A stretch of 11,374 nucleotides of DNA, from NCBI GenBank assembly GCA_934503275.1, contig CAKSVD010000034.1, forward strand, positions 1-11,374, written 5' to 3'. The stretch is from an uncultured Faecalibacterium sp. Lineage in GTDB: Bacteria; Bacillota; Clostridia; Oscillospirales; Ruminococcaceae. How positions within the stretch are numbered: the stretch's first letter is position 1; the number at the start of each line of letters is the position of its first letter. The translations under genes and the position numbers were made by a program. This document shows positions 1 through 8,317 of this stretch, one piece after another. The notes under the pieces were generated by a model. That model saw nothing but the letters and a program-made list of their open reading frames with translations. It was not told the origin of the DNA and did not search any database.

Positions 1-42
1 CAGACCTGTGTAACGAAGTACGGACCGTCGAGAAATTTTCAT
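1..42 (-). CDS. N-terminus of an exported protein with a Tat-like signal (partial)
   Basis: Only the first 14 codons lie in the window, reading MKISRRSVLRYTGL leftward off the edge. The ATG (42-40) is preceded by a strong AGGAGGTC ribosome binding site (58-51 on the minus strand) at about 8-9 nt spacing, and a good promoter sits about 90 bp upstream, so the start is well supported. The opening residues (basic, SRRxxL, then the beginning of a hydrophobic run) resemble a twin-arginine or lipoprotein signal peptide. I infer export across the membrane, with the mature domain outside this window. The twin Arg could be coincidental in an ordinary Sec or lipoprotein signal. The specific function cannot be told. 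Confidence 0.6.
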   Translation of the reverse strand, partial: MKISRRSVLRYTGL

Positions 43-129
43 CAGAAAAAGACCTCCTATCGCAGCGGCCTGTGTGCGGCCTGTGGGCGCACGGCACGGC
101 CGGGACCATCGTGAACGATACTTGATTTG

Positions 130-158
130 ATTGTACTGATTCTTACCGGATTTGTAAA
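130..158 (-). promoter_or_regulatory. Sigma-A-type promoter for the leftward exported-protein gene
   Basis: Read on the minus strand there is a -35 box TTTACA (158-153), a 17-bp spacer and a -10 box TACAAT (135-130), both one mismatch from consensus. It points at the ATG at 42, giving a 5' leader of about 80 nt that is GC-rich and contains a short GGCCGC-type repeat. No riboswitch was recognised in the leader. Confidence 0.6.
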
Positions 159-285
159 GGGAAAGTTTGCGTCCGGCACGGCCCATTTTTGTGAAAGAAA
201 GTTTTTTGCCGCGAAGCCTTGCTTTTTGGCCGCAGTTGTGGTAATATTATACGGCAATATTTCTGATATTGTACAAATACTGTAT

Positions 286-361
286 GCGCTCGTAGCTCAG
301 CCGGTAGAGCATCTGACTTTTAATCAGAGGGCCAGGGATTCGAGTTCCCTCGAGCGCACCA
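286..361 (+). tRNA. tRNA-Lys (anticodon UUU)
   Basis: A complete cloverleaf can be drawn. The acceptor stem GCGCTCG (286-292) pairs with CGAGCGC (351-357), followed by discriminator A and an encoded CCA (359-361). The anticodon stem TCTGA/TCAGA (312-316/324-328) encloses the loop CTTTTAA with anticodon TTT (319-321), which reads lysine codons AAA and AAG. The T arm is AGGGA-TTCGAGT-TCCCT (334-350). The 3' part of the gene, from 317 onward, is also one copy of the island's flanking repeat, so the island integrated into the tRNA and restored a full gene. Confidence 0.97.
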
Positions 362-364
362 AAA
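317..364 (+). repeat. Left attachment-site repeat (attL) inside tRNA-Lys
   Basis: This copy covers the anticodon loop through CCA plus AAAA of the tRNA-Lys gene. It matches 10307-10354 at 47 of 48 positions, the difference being G335 against A10325. The bases immediately before both copies differ (A316, G10306), which sets the left edge of the shared core. tRNA 3' ends are the classic target of tyrosine integrases, and this copy keeps the tRNA intact. Confidence 0.92.
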
Positions 365-406
365 TCCCACGAAGAATCGCAAGATTCCTCGTGGGATTTT
401 CTTTTT
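361..406 (+). terminator. Rho-independent terminator of tRNA-Lys (island-supplied)
   Basis: The arms AAAATCCCACGA (361-372) and TCGTGGGATTTT (389-400) pair perfectly. An inner GAATC/GATTC stem (374-378/383-387) extends the hairpin, and CTTTTT follows. It starts directly at the CCA end of the tRNA. Because it lies inside the island boundary, it would have replaced the tRNA's earlier terminator, which now seems to sit at 10356-10396. Confidence 0.85.
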
Positions 407-416
407 ATACGCCATT

Positions 417-438
417 TGCACGATCTCTGCACGGTTTT
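417..438 (+). repeat. Left-end 11-bp iterons (two copies)
   Basis: Two abutting 11-mers, TGCACGATCTC (417-427) and TGCACGGTTTT (428-438), share their first six bases and resemble the three-copy array at 10137-10169, in the same orientation. Their place 53 bp from the left att repeat fits arm-type integrase or excisionase binding sites. The second copy also encodes, on the minus strand, the last conserved residues of the integrase relic (KTVQ), so part of the similarity could come from coding constraint. Confidence 0.5.
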
Positions 439-540
439 CACATCACCGCCGGAGATCATCAGCTGGTAGGTGGCGCTGGAATGCCGCAGACCATGGAACA
501 CGATGCGGGTGAACTCCGGGTGCGTATGTAACAGCGTTGA
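427..540 (-). pseudogene. Tyrosine-recombinase integrase fragment
   Basis: The minus-strand translation contains HGLRHSSAT followed by a YQLMISGGDVKTVQ-type segment, preceded by LLHTHPEFTRIVF. This is the HxLRH box of the phage-integrase catalytic domain, with the second catalytic Arg and its His neighbour. About 38 residues remain. The N-terminal arm- and core-binding domains, the first catalytic Arg, the later His/Trp and the nucleophilic Tyr are all missing. After GDVKTVQ the reading passes straight into the iterons, the terminator and the antisense of the tRNA, so the C-terminus was lost by deletion. The fragment lies next to attL, where the integrase of a tRNA-borne island is expected. 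It cannot be functional. Confidence 0.8.
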
Positions 541-551
541 ATTGCATATCG

Positions 552-566
552 CAAATAGGCTATTTG
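552..566. promoter_or_regulatory. Short palindrome upstream of the hsd promoter
   Basis: CAAATAG and CTATTTG (552-558 and 560-566) form a perfect 7-bp inverted repeat around a single G. It lies about 60 bp before the -35 box of the hsdM promoter, in noncoding DNA. It could be an operator for a dimeric regulator, but no matching site or regulator gene was found in the window, so the role is a guess. Confidence 0.3.
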
Positions 567-578
567 AATGTTTCACTA

Positions 579-602
579 CTTTCTTGCCTGCGATCAAGAA
601 AG
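579..602. repeat. Inverted repeat upstream of the hsd promoter
   Basis: CTTTCTTG (579-586) and CAAGAAAG (595-602) form perfect 8-bp arms around an 8-nt loop, ending 22 bp before the -35 box of the hsdM promoter. It may be an operator or a weak hairpin; it lacks a U tract and is not a convincing terminator on either strand. Apart from this and the palindrome at 552-566, the stretch 541-624 shows nothing recognisable. Confidence 0.35.
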
Positions 603-624
603 CACTTCCGCTAAACACTCTACG

Positions 625-653
625 TTGAAAATGCAATCGTACACTGCTATAAT
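625..653 (+). promoter_or_regulatory. Strong sigma-A-type promoter of the hsd operon
   Basis: A -35 box TTGAAA (625-630), a 17-bp spacer and a perfect -10 box TATAAT (648-653) lie about 65 bp upstream of the hsdM start. The transcript probably starts near 660. This is the best promoter in the island and probably drives hsdM, hsdS and the following co-oriented genes. Confidence 0.75.
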
Positions 654-725
654 AAAATTGTGATATTATCACCAAAAATCCAAGATACAAAGCGTTTGCG
701 ATTGGCAAACATTCAGGAGGAACGC

Positions 726-2260
<1,535 letters not shown>

Positions 2261-2261
<1 letters not shown>

Positions 2262-3433
2262 TGGCGAAGTTGGGAGAACTTGGAAAAATTATTACTGGAA
2301 ATACGCCAAAAACTTCGGATGCTCAAAATTATGAATCAAATGATATTTGCTTTGTTAAACCGAGTGATTTTACAGATAATGAAATAACAGAGATACACCA
2401 AAGCGAATTTTATATATCAGCGTATGCGAAGGATAAGGCACGAGTTTTACCAACAGATAGTATTTTAGTTACTTGTATTGGAATTATTGGAAAAGTTGCA
2501 ATAAATAAAGTTCCGTGTGCATTTAATCAGCAAATCAATGCAATTATACCAGAAAGGAAAATTTGCGACCCTAGATATGTAGCATATGCAATTCAAAATG
2601 TGCAGCCCCAAATGCAGAATACAGCGAATGCCGCAGTCGTACCAATTTTAAATAAGACACAGTTTTCAAATATTGAAATTCCGCTTCCATCATTAGAAAC
2701 GCAAAAACAAATAGTTGAGTTTCTGGATAAAGTAACGAGTTTGATTTCTCTCCGCAAGCAGCAGCTTGCCAAACTGGACGAGCTGGTAAAGGCACGGTTT
2801 GTGGAGATGTTTGGTGACCCAGATCAAAATCCGAAGGGATGGCCATTGGTTAGTATTACGGAAATTATTCGAGATAAAGCTAGTAATGGTTTTTTTGCAA
2901 AAAGAGATGCTTATAAGGATGACGGCAATGTACAAATCCTCGGTGTCTCTAATGTTGTCAACAGAATGTATTCCAACACGAAGGAACTGCCCAGAACCAA
3001 TGCAACGCAAGCTGAAAAAGAAAAATACAGTGTAAAATATGGTGATATGCTTTTTTGTAGATCATCACTTGTAGCAGATGGCATAGGCAAGGCATCAATA
3101 GTAGCAAAAGGTACCTTCCCAAATGTTCTTTTTGAATGTCATGTGATTCGATTGTCTCTGGATCTTCAGAAATGCGTTCCCGAGTTCGTTCAAGTTTTAT
3201 CTACCACACCATTTTTTAGAAGACAGATTATAGCACAATCAAAAACTGCAACTATGACGACAATCGGGCAGGACGGAATCTTGAAATCTTCAGTTGTTCT
3301 TCCGCCGATTGATCTCCAAAACCAGTTTGCCGCCTTTGTGGAGCGTGTAGATCAGCAGAAGCAAACCGTACAGCAGAGCCTTGAAAAGCTGGAACTGATG
3401 AAAAAGGCGCTGATGCAGGAATATTTTGGATAA
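2261..3433 (+). CDS. hsdS: Type I restriction-modification specificity subunit HsdS
   Basis: HsdS reads the bipartite DNA target and holds HsdM and HsdR together. At 390 aa it has the standard layout: target recognition domain 1 (about 1-144), central conserved helices (about 145-185, QKQIVEFLDKV then RKQQLAKLDELVKARF), recognition domain 2 (about 186-350), and a distal conserved helix (about 352-390, QNQFAAFVERV through LMKKALMQEYF). The two helical spacers resemble each other, as expected for the half-subunit repeat. The ATG at 2261 overlaps the hsdM stop in TGATG, with GGAGG 10 nt upstream; a GTG one codon earlier is also possible. The recognition domains are clearly AT-rich while the conserved helices are GC-rich like hsdM, suggesting recognition-domain exchange. 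The target sequence cannot be read from this. Confidence 0.95.
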
Positions 3434-3462
3434 AAGGGCTGTGCAAGGGGAAGGTTGTGCAG

Positions 3463-3468
3463 TATAAT
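3463..3468 (+). promoter_or_regulatory. Possible -10 box upstream of the first AlbA_2 gene
   Basis: The 64-bp gap between hsdS and the next gene contains a perfect TATAAT (3463-3468), 29 bp before the ATG at 3498. The only -35 candidate at a 17-bp spacing is TGTGCA (3440-3445), which is poor. An internal promoter could express the inserted genes independently of hsdMS, but the evidence is one hexamer. Confidence 0.35.
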
Positions 3469-3497
3469 AAAAGAAAATAATCGGAGGAAGAAAAATT

Positions 3498-4310
3498 ATG
3501 GCTTTTCCAAAACAAATAAAAGACATTGTTTATAATTTGCTTCAAGAGCCGACACTGGATAATTTTCGTGCGTTCTTAGAGAATCAGACGGGTGAACACA
3601 ATTCAATCGATTTTAAGAGAGAATGGATTTGCAAAGACAAGTTAGCAAAACTGATGCTTGCATTAGCGAACTATGGCGGAGGTGTCGTAGTCTTTGGTGT
3701 GCAGGAAAACGAGGATAAAACATTTTCTTGTGAAGGTTTGCAAGAACTGAAAGCAAAAGAACAGGTTGAGTCGGAAGTGAAAGCGTATATCTCAACAAAT
3801 CTCAAGTATGAGATATATGATTTTAGTTACCAATCTTCGGAGTATGGTGTGCTAAACGGCAAAAAATTTCAGATGTTAGTTGTGGACGACACACCGGAGT
3901 TTCTACCATTCATATCGCATAAGCAAAGTACGGACATAAAGAAAGCGGCTATTTATATCCGTCATGGCGTTGCGGATGAATTAGTTGACGAACAAGAACT
4001 TGAAGATATTCTTAAGCGTAGAAATCAACATATGTTCCCAGCAACGGGTGAACCACTAAAACTGCAAGAACATTTGAATCAGTTAAAAACACTTTATGAA
4101 AACATCAAACCAGTAATAGTTACATATAAGATGCCTTCTGGCATAAGTGGCGCACTTAATAGTTTTGCGGAAATTATATCTGGAATATCATGCGGAAAAA
4201 GAATAGAGGAAGTCAACCCGTTGTATCCTGAAGAAACGTATGATGAATTTATTTCTCGCATGATCGATAAGAAAAAGCAAAAAATCGAGCGTGTGCTTGA
4301 TTTGAGATGA
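3498..4310 (+). CDS. AlbA_2 (Schlafen-like) domain protein embedded in the hsd operon
   Basis: This 270-aa protein has an AlbA_2 domain over about residues 30-170. The hallmark E33-x4-D38-F-K40 is followed by ALANYGGGVVVFGV (55-68) and, later, a KKAAIYIRHG segment typical of the end of this domain. AlbA_2 domains bind nucleic acid, and in vertebrate Schlafens a related fold cuts tRNA and rRNA through acidic residues; whether this one is a nuclease is unknown. The C-terminal 100 residues are helical and lysine-rich and match nothing I recognise. The ATG follows GGAGGAAG (3483-3490). The gene is AT-rich, unlike hsdM and hsdR, and sits between hsdS and hsdR where accessory defence genes such as prrC-type anticodon nucleases are known in other hsd loci. 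It is not a PrrC homologue. Domain call firm, role inferred. Confidence 0.85.
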   Translation: MAFPKQIKDIVYNLLQEPTLDNFRAFLENQTGEHNSIDFKREWICKDKLAKLMLALANYGGGVVVFGVQENEDKTFSCEGLQELKAKEQVESEVKAYISTNLKYEIYDFSYQSSEYGVLNGKKFQMLVVDDTPEFLPFISHKQSTDIKKAAIYIRHGVADELVDEQELEDILKRRNQHMFPATGEPLKLQEHLNQLKTLYENIKPVIVTYKMPSGISGALNSFAEIISGISCGKRIEEVNPLYPEETYDEFISRMIDKKKQKIERVLDLR

Positions 4311-4340
4311 ATATGAATATAATTTTATTGGAGTATTGAA

Positions 4341-4844
4341 GTGGAAACAAAAGAAGTATGCTTTAACTGGGCATTATTTTGGCAAGCGGCTAGCGCAATA
4401 GCAACAACGGCGGCGGTAGTTGTTGCATTGTGGCAAACAAGATATAGCAATAAAAAAAGACTTAAAATAAAATTTCGAGATAATGTGATTTTGACAAACA
4501 AGGCTTCAAAAGAATCGTATGTGGAACTTGAGATTTCCAATGTTGGAAATCGCAAAATTATAATAAATCGATATGGGATGAGTTTTAACGAGGGCTTTTT
4601 TGTGGTTTCGTTTCCGGATGAAACAGAAATGATAAGCACGAGGAGACCGGTTGTTTTGGACATAGAAGAATCTAAAATCATAACATGGAAAAAAGAAGAA
4701 TTTATTCAGGTACTAAAAGACCAGTGTAAAACGTCAGGTAATTCAAAAATTACGCTTTTTGTTCAAGATACAGCAGGAAATTTTTACACAACAAGAACTC
4801 CGAAAAAACGAATGCAATATTTGAATGAGAATTATTCTAAATAG
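4341..4844 (+). CDS. Small single-pass membrane protein of unknown function
   Basis: This 167-aa protein has one clear hydrophobic segment at about residues 10-31 (WALFWQAASAIATTAAVVVALW). Basic residues follow (TRYSNKKRLK), so the positive-inside rule places the remaining 130 residues in the cytoplasm. That soluble part looks beta-rich (alternating segments such as YVELEISNVGNRKIIINRYG) and resembles small hypothetical proteins common in phage-defence and prophage regions; I know no function for it. It starts at GTG 4341, supported by TTGGAG (4328-4333) 7 nt upstream; no better ATG is available. It lies 30 bp after the AlbA_2 gene and 14 bp before hsdR, so it is almost certainly co-transcribed. 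AT-rich like its upstream neighbour. Confidence 0.8.
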   Translation: METKEVCFNWALFWQAASAIATTAAVVVALWQTRYSNKKRLKIKFRDNVILTNKASKESYVELEISNVGNRKIIINRYGMSFNEGFFVVSFPDETEMISTRRPVVLDIEESKIITWKKEEFIQVLKDQCKTSGNSKITLFVQDTAGNFYTTRTPKKRMQYLNENYSK

Positions 4845-4858
4845 AAAGGAGCCCTCCC

Positions 4859-7800
4859 ATGTCCAACTTCTCCTATCTCTCCACCCATCCCGAATATTCC
4901 CTCTTTGCCAATTCTGCCATCGAGGCCGAGAAAGTGTTCTCCACCTCCCCGGCGATGTGCGCGGTGGGGTGCCGGAAGGCGTTGGAGCTGGCGGTGAAGT
5001 GGGTGTATGCGGCAGATAAAACCATCACGATGCCCTACAAGGACAACCTGCAATCCTTGTTGCATGAGCCGAGTTTCCGGTTCGCAGTGGACCGGGACGT
5101 GTGGAGCGTGCTGCCCAGCATCGTGAAGGCGGGCAATCTAGCGGTACATACGGGGCATAGTGTGTCGGCGGCGGATGCAGTGTTCAGCCTGCGAGGGCTG
5201 TTCGACTTCATTCAGTGGGTGGATTACTGCTACGGCACGGACTATGTGGAGCGCTCCTTTGATGAAACAGCCATCCCCGGCGAGAAAGTGGCGCTGGATG
5301 AAAAGAAGATCCGGGAGCAGGAAAGCCTGCTGACCCAGAAAGATGCCGAGCTGGAAGCGTTGCGCAAGCAGGTGGAGAGCCTTTCGGCGGCGTACACGGC
5401 CAGCAAACAGCAGAACCAGCAGAGCCGCAGTTTCACCGCCGCCGACCTGACCGAGGCCGAAACGCGGCAGAAGATCATCGACATCGACCTCAAGGCCATG
5501 GGCTGGAAATTCACCGGGCCGGACGCCGATGTGCGCACCGAGTACGAAGTGGACAACATGAACGGCGTGCTGGGGCAGAAGGGCTATGCGGACTATGTGC
5601 TGATGGGCAAGGACGGCTTGCCGCTGGCGGTCATCGAGGCCAAGCGCAGCACCAAGGACCCCAACATCGGGCGCAAGCAGGCTCAGCTTTATGCAGACTG
5701 TCTGGAGCAGAAGTTTGGCCGCCGTCCGATGCTGTTTACCACCAACGGCTACACCACCTATTTCTGGGATGAGCAGAGCGGCCCGCAGCGTGCCGTGAGC
5801 GGGGTGTTCTGCAAGGACGACTTGCAGAAGCTGATGAACCGCCGCACCGAGAAAAAGCCGCTGGACACCATCGAAATTGACGATAAAATCACCGACCGTT
5901 ACTATCAGAAAAACGCCATCCGGGCAGTCTGCGCCCACATTACGCAGGGCTTCCGGCGCAATCTGCTGGTCATGGCAACGGGCACAGGCAAGACCCGCAC
6001 CGCATCCAGCCTGACCGATGTGCTGAGCCGGGGCGGTCATGTGACCAACGTGCTCTTTCTGGCCGACCGCACCGCGCTGGTCAAGCAGGCAAAGGACGAC
6101 TTCAAGAAGTATCTGCCCGACCAGTCGCTTTGCAACCTGTGCTCCTCTAAGGACGATAAGGCCGCGCGCATCGTGTTTTCCACCTATCCCACCATGCTCA
6201 ACGCCATCGACAACGCCAAGACCAAGGACGGCGTGCCGCTGTTTTCGCCCGCCCACTTTGACCTCATCATCGTGGACGAGAGCCACCGCAGCATTTTCAA
6301 GAAATACCGCGCCATTTTTGATTATTTCGATGCGGTTCTGGTGGGTCTGACCGCCACCCCGAAAACCGACGTGGACCGCAACACCTACGACTTTTTCGAG
6401 ATGGAGCACGGCATCCCCACCTACGCCTACGATTACGACACGGCGGTCTACACCGACCATGTGCTGGTGCCTTACTACAACTACGAGGTCAAGACGAAAT
6501 TCACAGAAGAGGGCATCCACTACGACCAGCTTTCACCGGAGGATAAGGCCCGCTACGAGGACGATTTTGCCGAGGACGACACCCTGCCCACGTTTATCCC
6601 ATCTGAAAAGCTGAATAAGTTTATCTTCAATGCCAACACCGTGGACACGGTGCTGCAAGACCTGATGGAACGCGGCGTCCAGACGGCGGGCGGCGACCGC
6701 ATCGGCAAGACCATCATCTTTGCCCAGAACAAGCGCCACGCGGAGTTTATCCGGGAACGCTTCGGCAAGCTCTACCCGCAGCTGGAGACCCAGTACCCGG
6801 GATTCATCCAGCGGGTGGTCTGCGACGACGCCTATGCACAGTCCATCATTGACGACTTCAAGCAGCCGGACAAGCCGCCGTTTATTGCGGTCTCGGTGGA
6901 TATGATGGACACGGGCATCGATGTGCCGGAGTGCGTGAATCTGGTGTTTTTCAAAAAAGTGCGCAGCAAAACGAAGTTCTGGCAGATGATCGGCCGTGGT
7001 ACGCGGCTCTGCCCATCCCTTGCCTGCGTGGATGCCATCGACGGCGAATATACGGGCAAACGACGTTTTCTGATCTTCGACTACTGCGGCAACTTTGAAT
7101 TTTTCCGTCAGAAACCCAACGGCTACGAGAGCGCGGACACCAAGAGCCTGTCCGAGAGCATTTTCTGCAAGCAGGTGCGGATCGCCGCCGCGCTGCAGGA
7201 TGGAGCCTATGGGGACGAAAAATACCAGAACTGGCGTAAAATTTTAACAGAAACCTGCCGTGCCGAAGTGGGAGCGCTGAACCCGGAGCTGGTATCCGTG
7301 CGGCTGCACCGACAGGCCGTGGAACACTATCAAAAGCCGGAAGCCTTTGTCAGCCTGACCGAAACGGACAAGGGTACTCTGATGAAAGAGGTGGCACCGC
7401 TCATCTCGCTGGACGATAAGGACGAGGCCGCCAAGCGGTTCGATAACTTTGTGTATGGCTTGCTGCTCTGTGAACTGGAAGGTCTGCCGGGGCTGGGCCG
7501 CGCCCAGAAACAGCTGCGCAATACAGCGGCAATGCTGGAAGGGAAGGCTACCATCCCGCAGGTGCAGGCAAAGCTGCCCCTCATCCGGGAGGTGCAGACA
7601 GACGAATTTTTGACCTCGCATGATCTTCTCCACTTTGAGGAAATGCGGCAGGAGCTGCGGGAACTCATCAAGTTTCTGGTGGAGGGCGGCGAGGGGCAAA
7701 AGCCTGTCTACACGGCCCTTGCCGACCCGGTACTGGAACAGACCGAGGGCAAAACGCTGGATCCCGGCTACGATTTCGGCGAGTACCGGGAACGTGTGAA

Positions 7801-8245
7801 CCGCTACATCATGGAGCACCGCAGCGATACGCTGGCCATCCACAAGCTGACCCAGAACATCCCGCTTTCACAGGGCGATTACACCGAGCTGGAACACATC
7901 TTCACCAGCGAGCTGGGCAGTAAAGAAGATTATGCCCGGGAGTTTAAGGATACCCCGTTTGGTCTGCTGGTGCGCAAGGTGGCAAAGCTCGACCACGAAG
8001 CCGCCATGCAGGCATTCTCCAAGTTCATCAACGATGAATCTCTGAACGCAAGGCAGATTGCTTTCGTGCAGAAAGTTATCCATTATATCGAGCAGAACGG
8101 CTATGTGGAAAGCAAAGCCGTCCTGATGAAACCGCCCTTCGACCAGCCTATCCTGTTCACCCGTCTGTTTGATGGTAAAATGGGCGGAGAACTGATGGAA
8201 ACGATCAATTCGGTGAAAGAGAATGCCACCCATGTGACCGCATAA
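4859..8245 (+). CDS. hsdR: Type I restriction endonuclease motor subunit HsdR
   Basis: HsdR joins HsdM and HsdS to translocate unmethylated DNA with ATP and cut it at a distance. The 1128-aa product has, in order: a DUF4145 domain (about 1-135); a coiled coil (about 150-188); the nuclease domain with D245 and E260-x-K262 (IEAKR), a PD-(D/E)xK site; and a superfamily 2 helicase with Walker A ATGTGKT (373-379), DESH box (473-476), GLTATP (496-501) and motif VI QMIGRGTR (709-716). The helical C-terminus (about 870-1128) resembles the EcoEI-type R C-terminal domain that docks on the methylase. DUF4145 plus this tail suggests an EcoEI-like (type IB) relation, tentatively. The ATG follows AGAAAGGA (4843-4850) at 8 nt. 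All motifs look intact. GC-rich like hsdM. Confidence 0.96.
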   Translation: MSNFSYLSTHPEYSLFANSAIEAEKVFSTSPAMCAVGCRKALELAVKWVYAADKTITMPYKDNLQSLLHEPSFRFAVDRDVWSVLPSIVKAGNLAVHTGHSVSAADAVFSLRGLFDFIQWVDYCYGTDYVERSFDETAIPGEKVALDEKKIREQESLLTQKDAELEALRKQVESLSAAYTASKQQNQQSRSFTAADLTEAETRQKIIDIDLKAMGWKFTGPDADVRTEYEVDNMNGVLGQKGYADYVLMGKDGLPLAVIEAKRSTKDPNIGRKQAQLYADCLEQKFGRRPMLFTTNGYTTYFWDEQSGPQRAVSGVFCKDDLQKLMNRRTEKKPLDTIEIDDKITDRYYQKNAIRAVCAHITQGFRRNLLVMATGTGKTRTASSLTDVLSRGGHVTNVLFLADRTALVKQAKDDFKKYLPDQSLCNLCSSKDDKAARIVFSTYPTMLNAIDNAKTKDGVPLFSPAHFDLIIVDESHRSIFKKYRAIFDYFDAVLVGLTATPKTDVDRNTYDFFEMEHGIPTYAYDYDTAVYTDHVLVPYYNYEVKTKFTEEGIHYDQLSPEDKARYEDDFAEDDTLPTFIPSEKLNKFIFNANTVDTVLQDLMERGVQTAGGDRIGKTIIFAQNKRHAEFIRERFGKLYPQLETQYPGFIQRVVCDDAYAQSIIDDFKQPDKPPFIAVSVDMMDTGIDVPECVNLVFFKKVRSKTKFWQMIGRGTRLCPSLACVDAIDGEYTGKRRFLIFDYCGNFEFFRQKPNGYESADTKSLSESIFCKQVRIAAALQDGAYGDEKYQNWRKILTETCRAEVGALNPELVSVRLHRQAVEHYQKPEAFVSLTETDKGTLMKEVAPLISLDDKDEAAKRFDNFVYGLLLCELEGLPGLGRAQKQLRNTAAMLEGKATIPQVQAKLPLIREVQTDEFLTSHDLLHFEEMRQELRELIKFLVEGGEGQKPVYTALADPVLEQTEGKTLDPGYDFGEYRERVNRYIMEHRSDTLAIHKLTQNIPLSQGDYTELEHIFTSELGSKEDYAREFKDTPFGLLVRKVAKLDHEAAMQAFSKFINDESLNARQIAFVQKVIHYIEQNGYVESKAVLMKPPFDQPILFTRLFDGKMGGELMETINSVKENATHVTA

Positions 8246-8273
8246 AGTGGTAGAATATACTAATAAAATACGG

Positions 8274-8279
8274 TATAAT
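8274..8279 (+). promoter_or_regulatory. Possible -10 box upstream of the second AlbA_2 gene
   Basis: The 72-bp gap after hsdR contains a perfect TATAAT (8274-8279), 39 bp before the ATG at 8318. The best -35 at 17-bp spacing is TAGAAT (8251-8256), only three of six matches. The gene may therefore have its own weak or regulated promoter in addition to readthrough from hsdR. Confidence 0.4.
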
Positions 8280-8317
8280 ACGCTTGAACGATATTGAACT
8301 GAATTGCAGGTGATACC

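Noticed and set aside
236..272. Promoter for tRNA-Lys
   Set aside because: A possible -10 (TATTGT, 267-272) exists but no -35 at acceptable spacing was convincing, so it was not annotated.
127..531. 134-codon plus-strand open frame running through tRNA-Lys
   Set aside because: It reads through a tRNA, its terminator and the integrase relic, and has no ribosome binding site.
247..708. 153-codon minus-strand open frame across the tRNA and the integrase fragment
   Set aside because: Only codons around 427-540 resemble a protein; the rest is antisense of the tRNA, terminator and promoter, so it is annotated as a fragment and not a gene.
3498..4310. PrrC/RloC-type anticodon nuclease in the hsd operon
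   Set aside because: The protein has no P-loop ATPase motif and its domain is AlbA_2, so only the position resembles prrC.
5138..6520. 460-codon minus-strand open frame inside hsdR
   Set aside because: It lies antisense to an hsdR with intact nuclease and helicase motifs, and its translation is Val/His/Gly-rich as expected for the complement of GC-rich codons.
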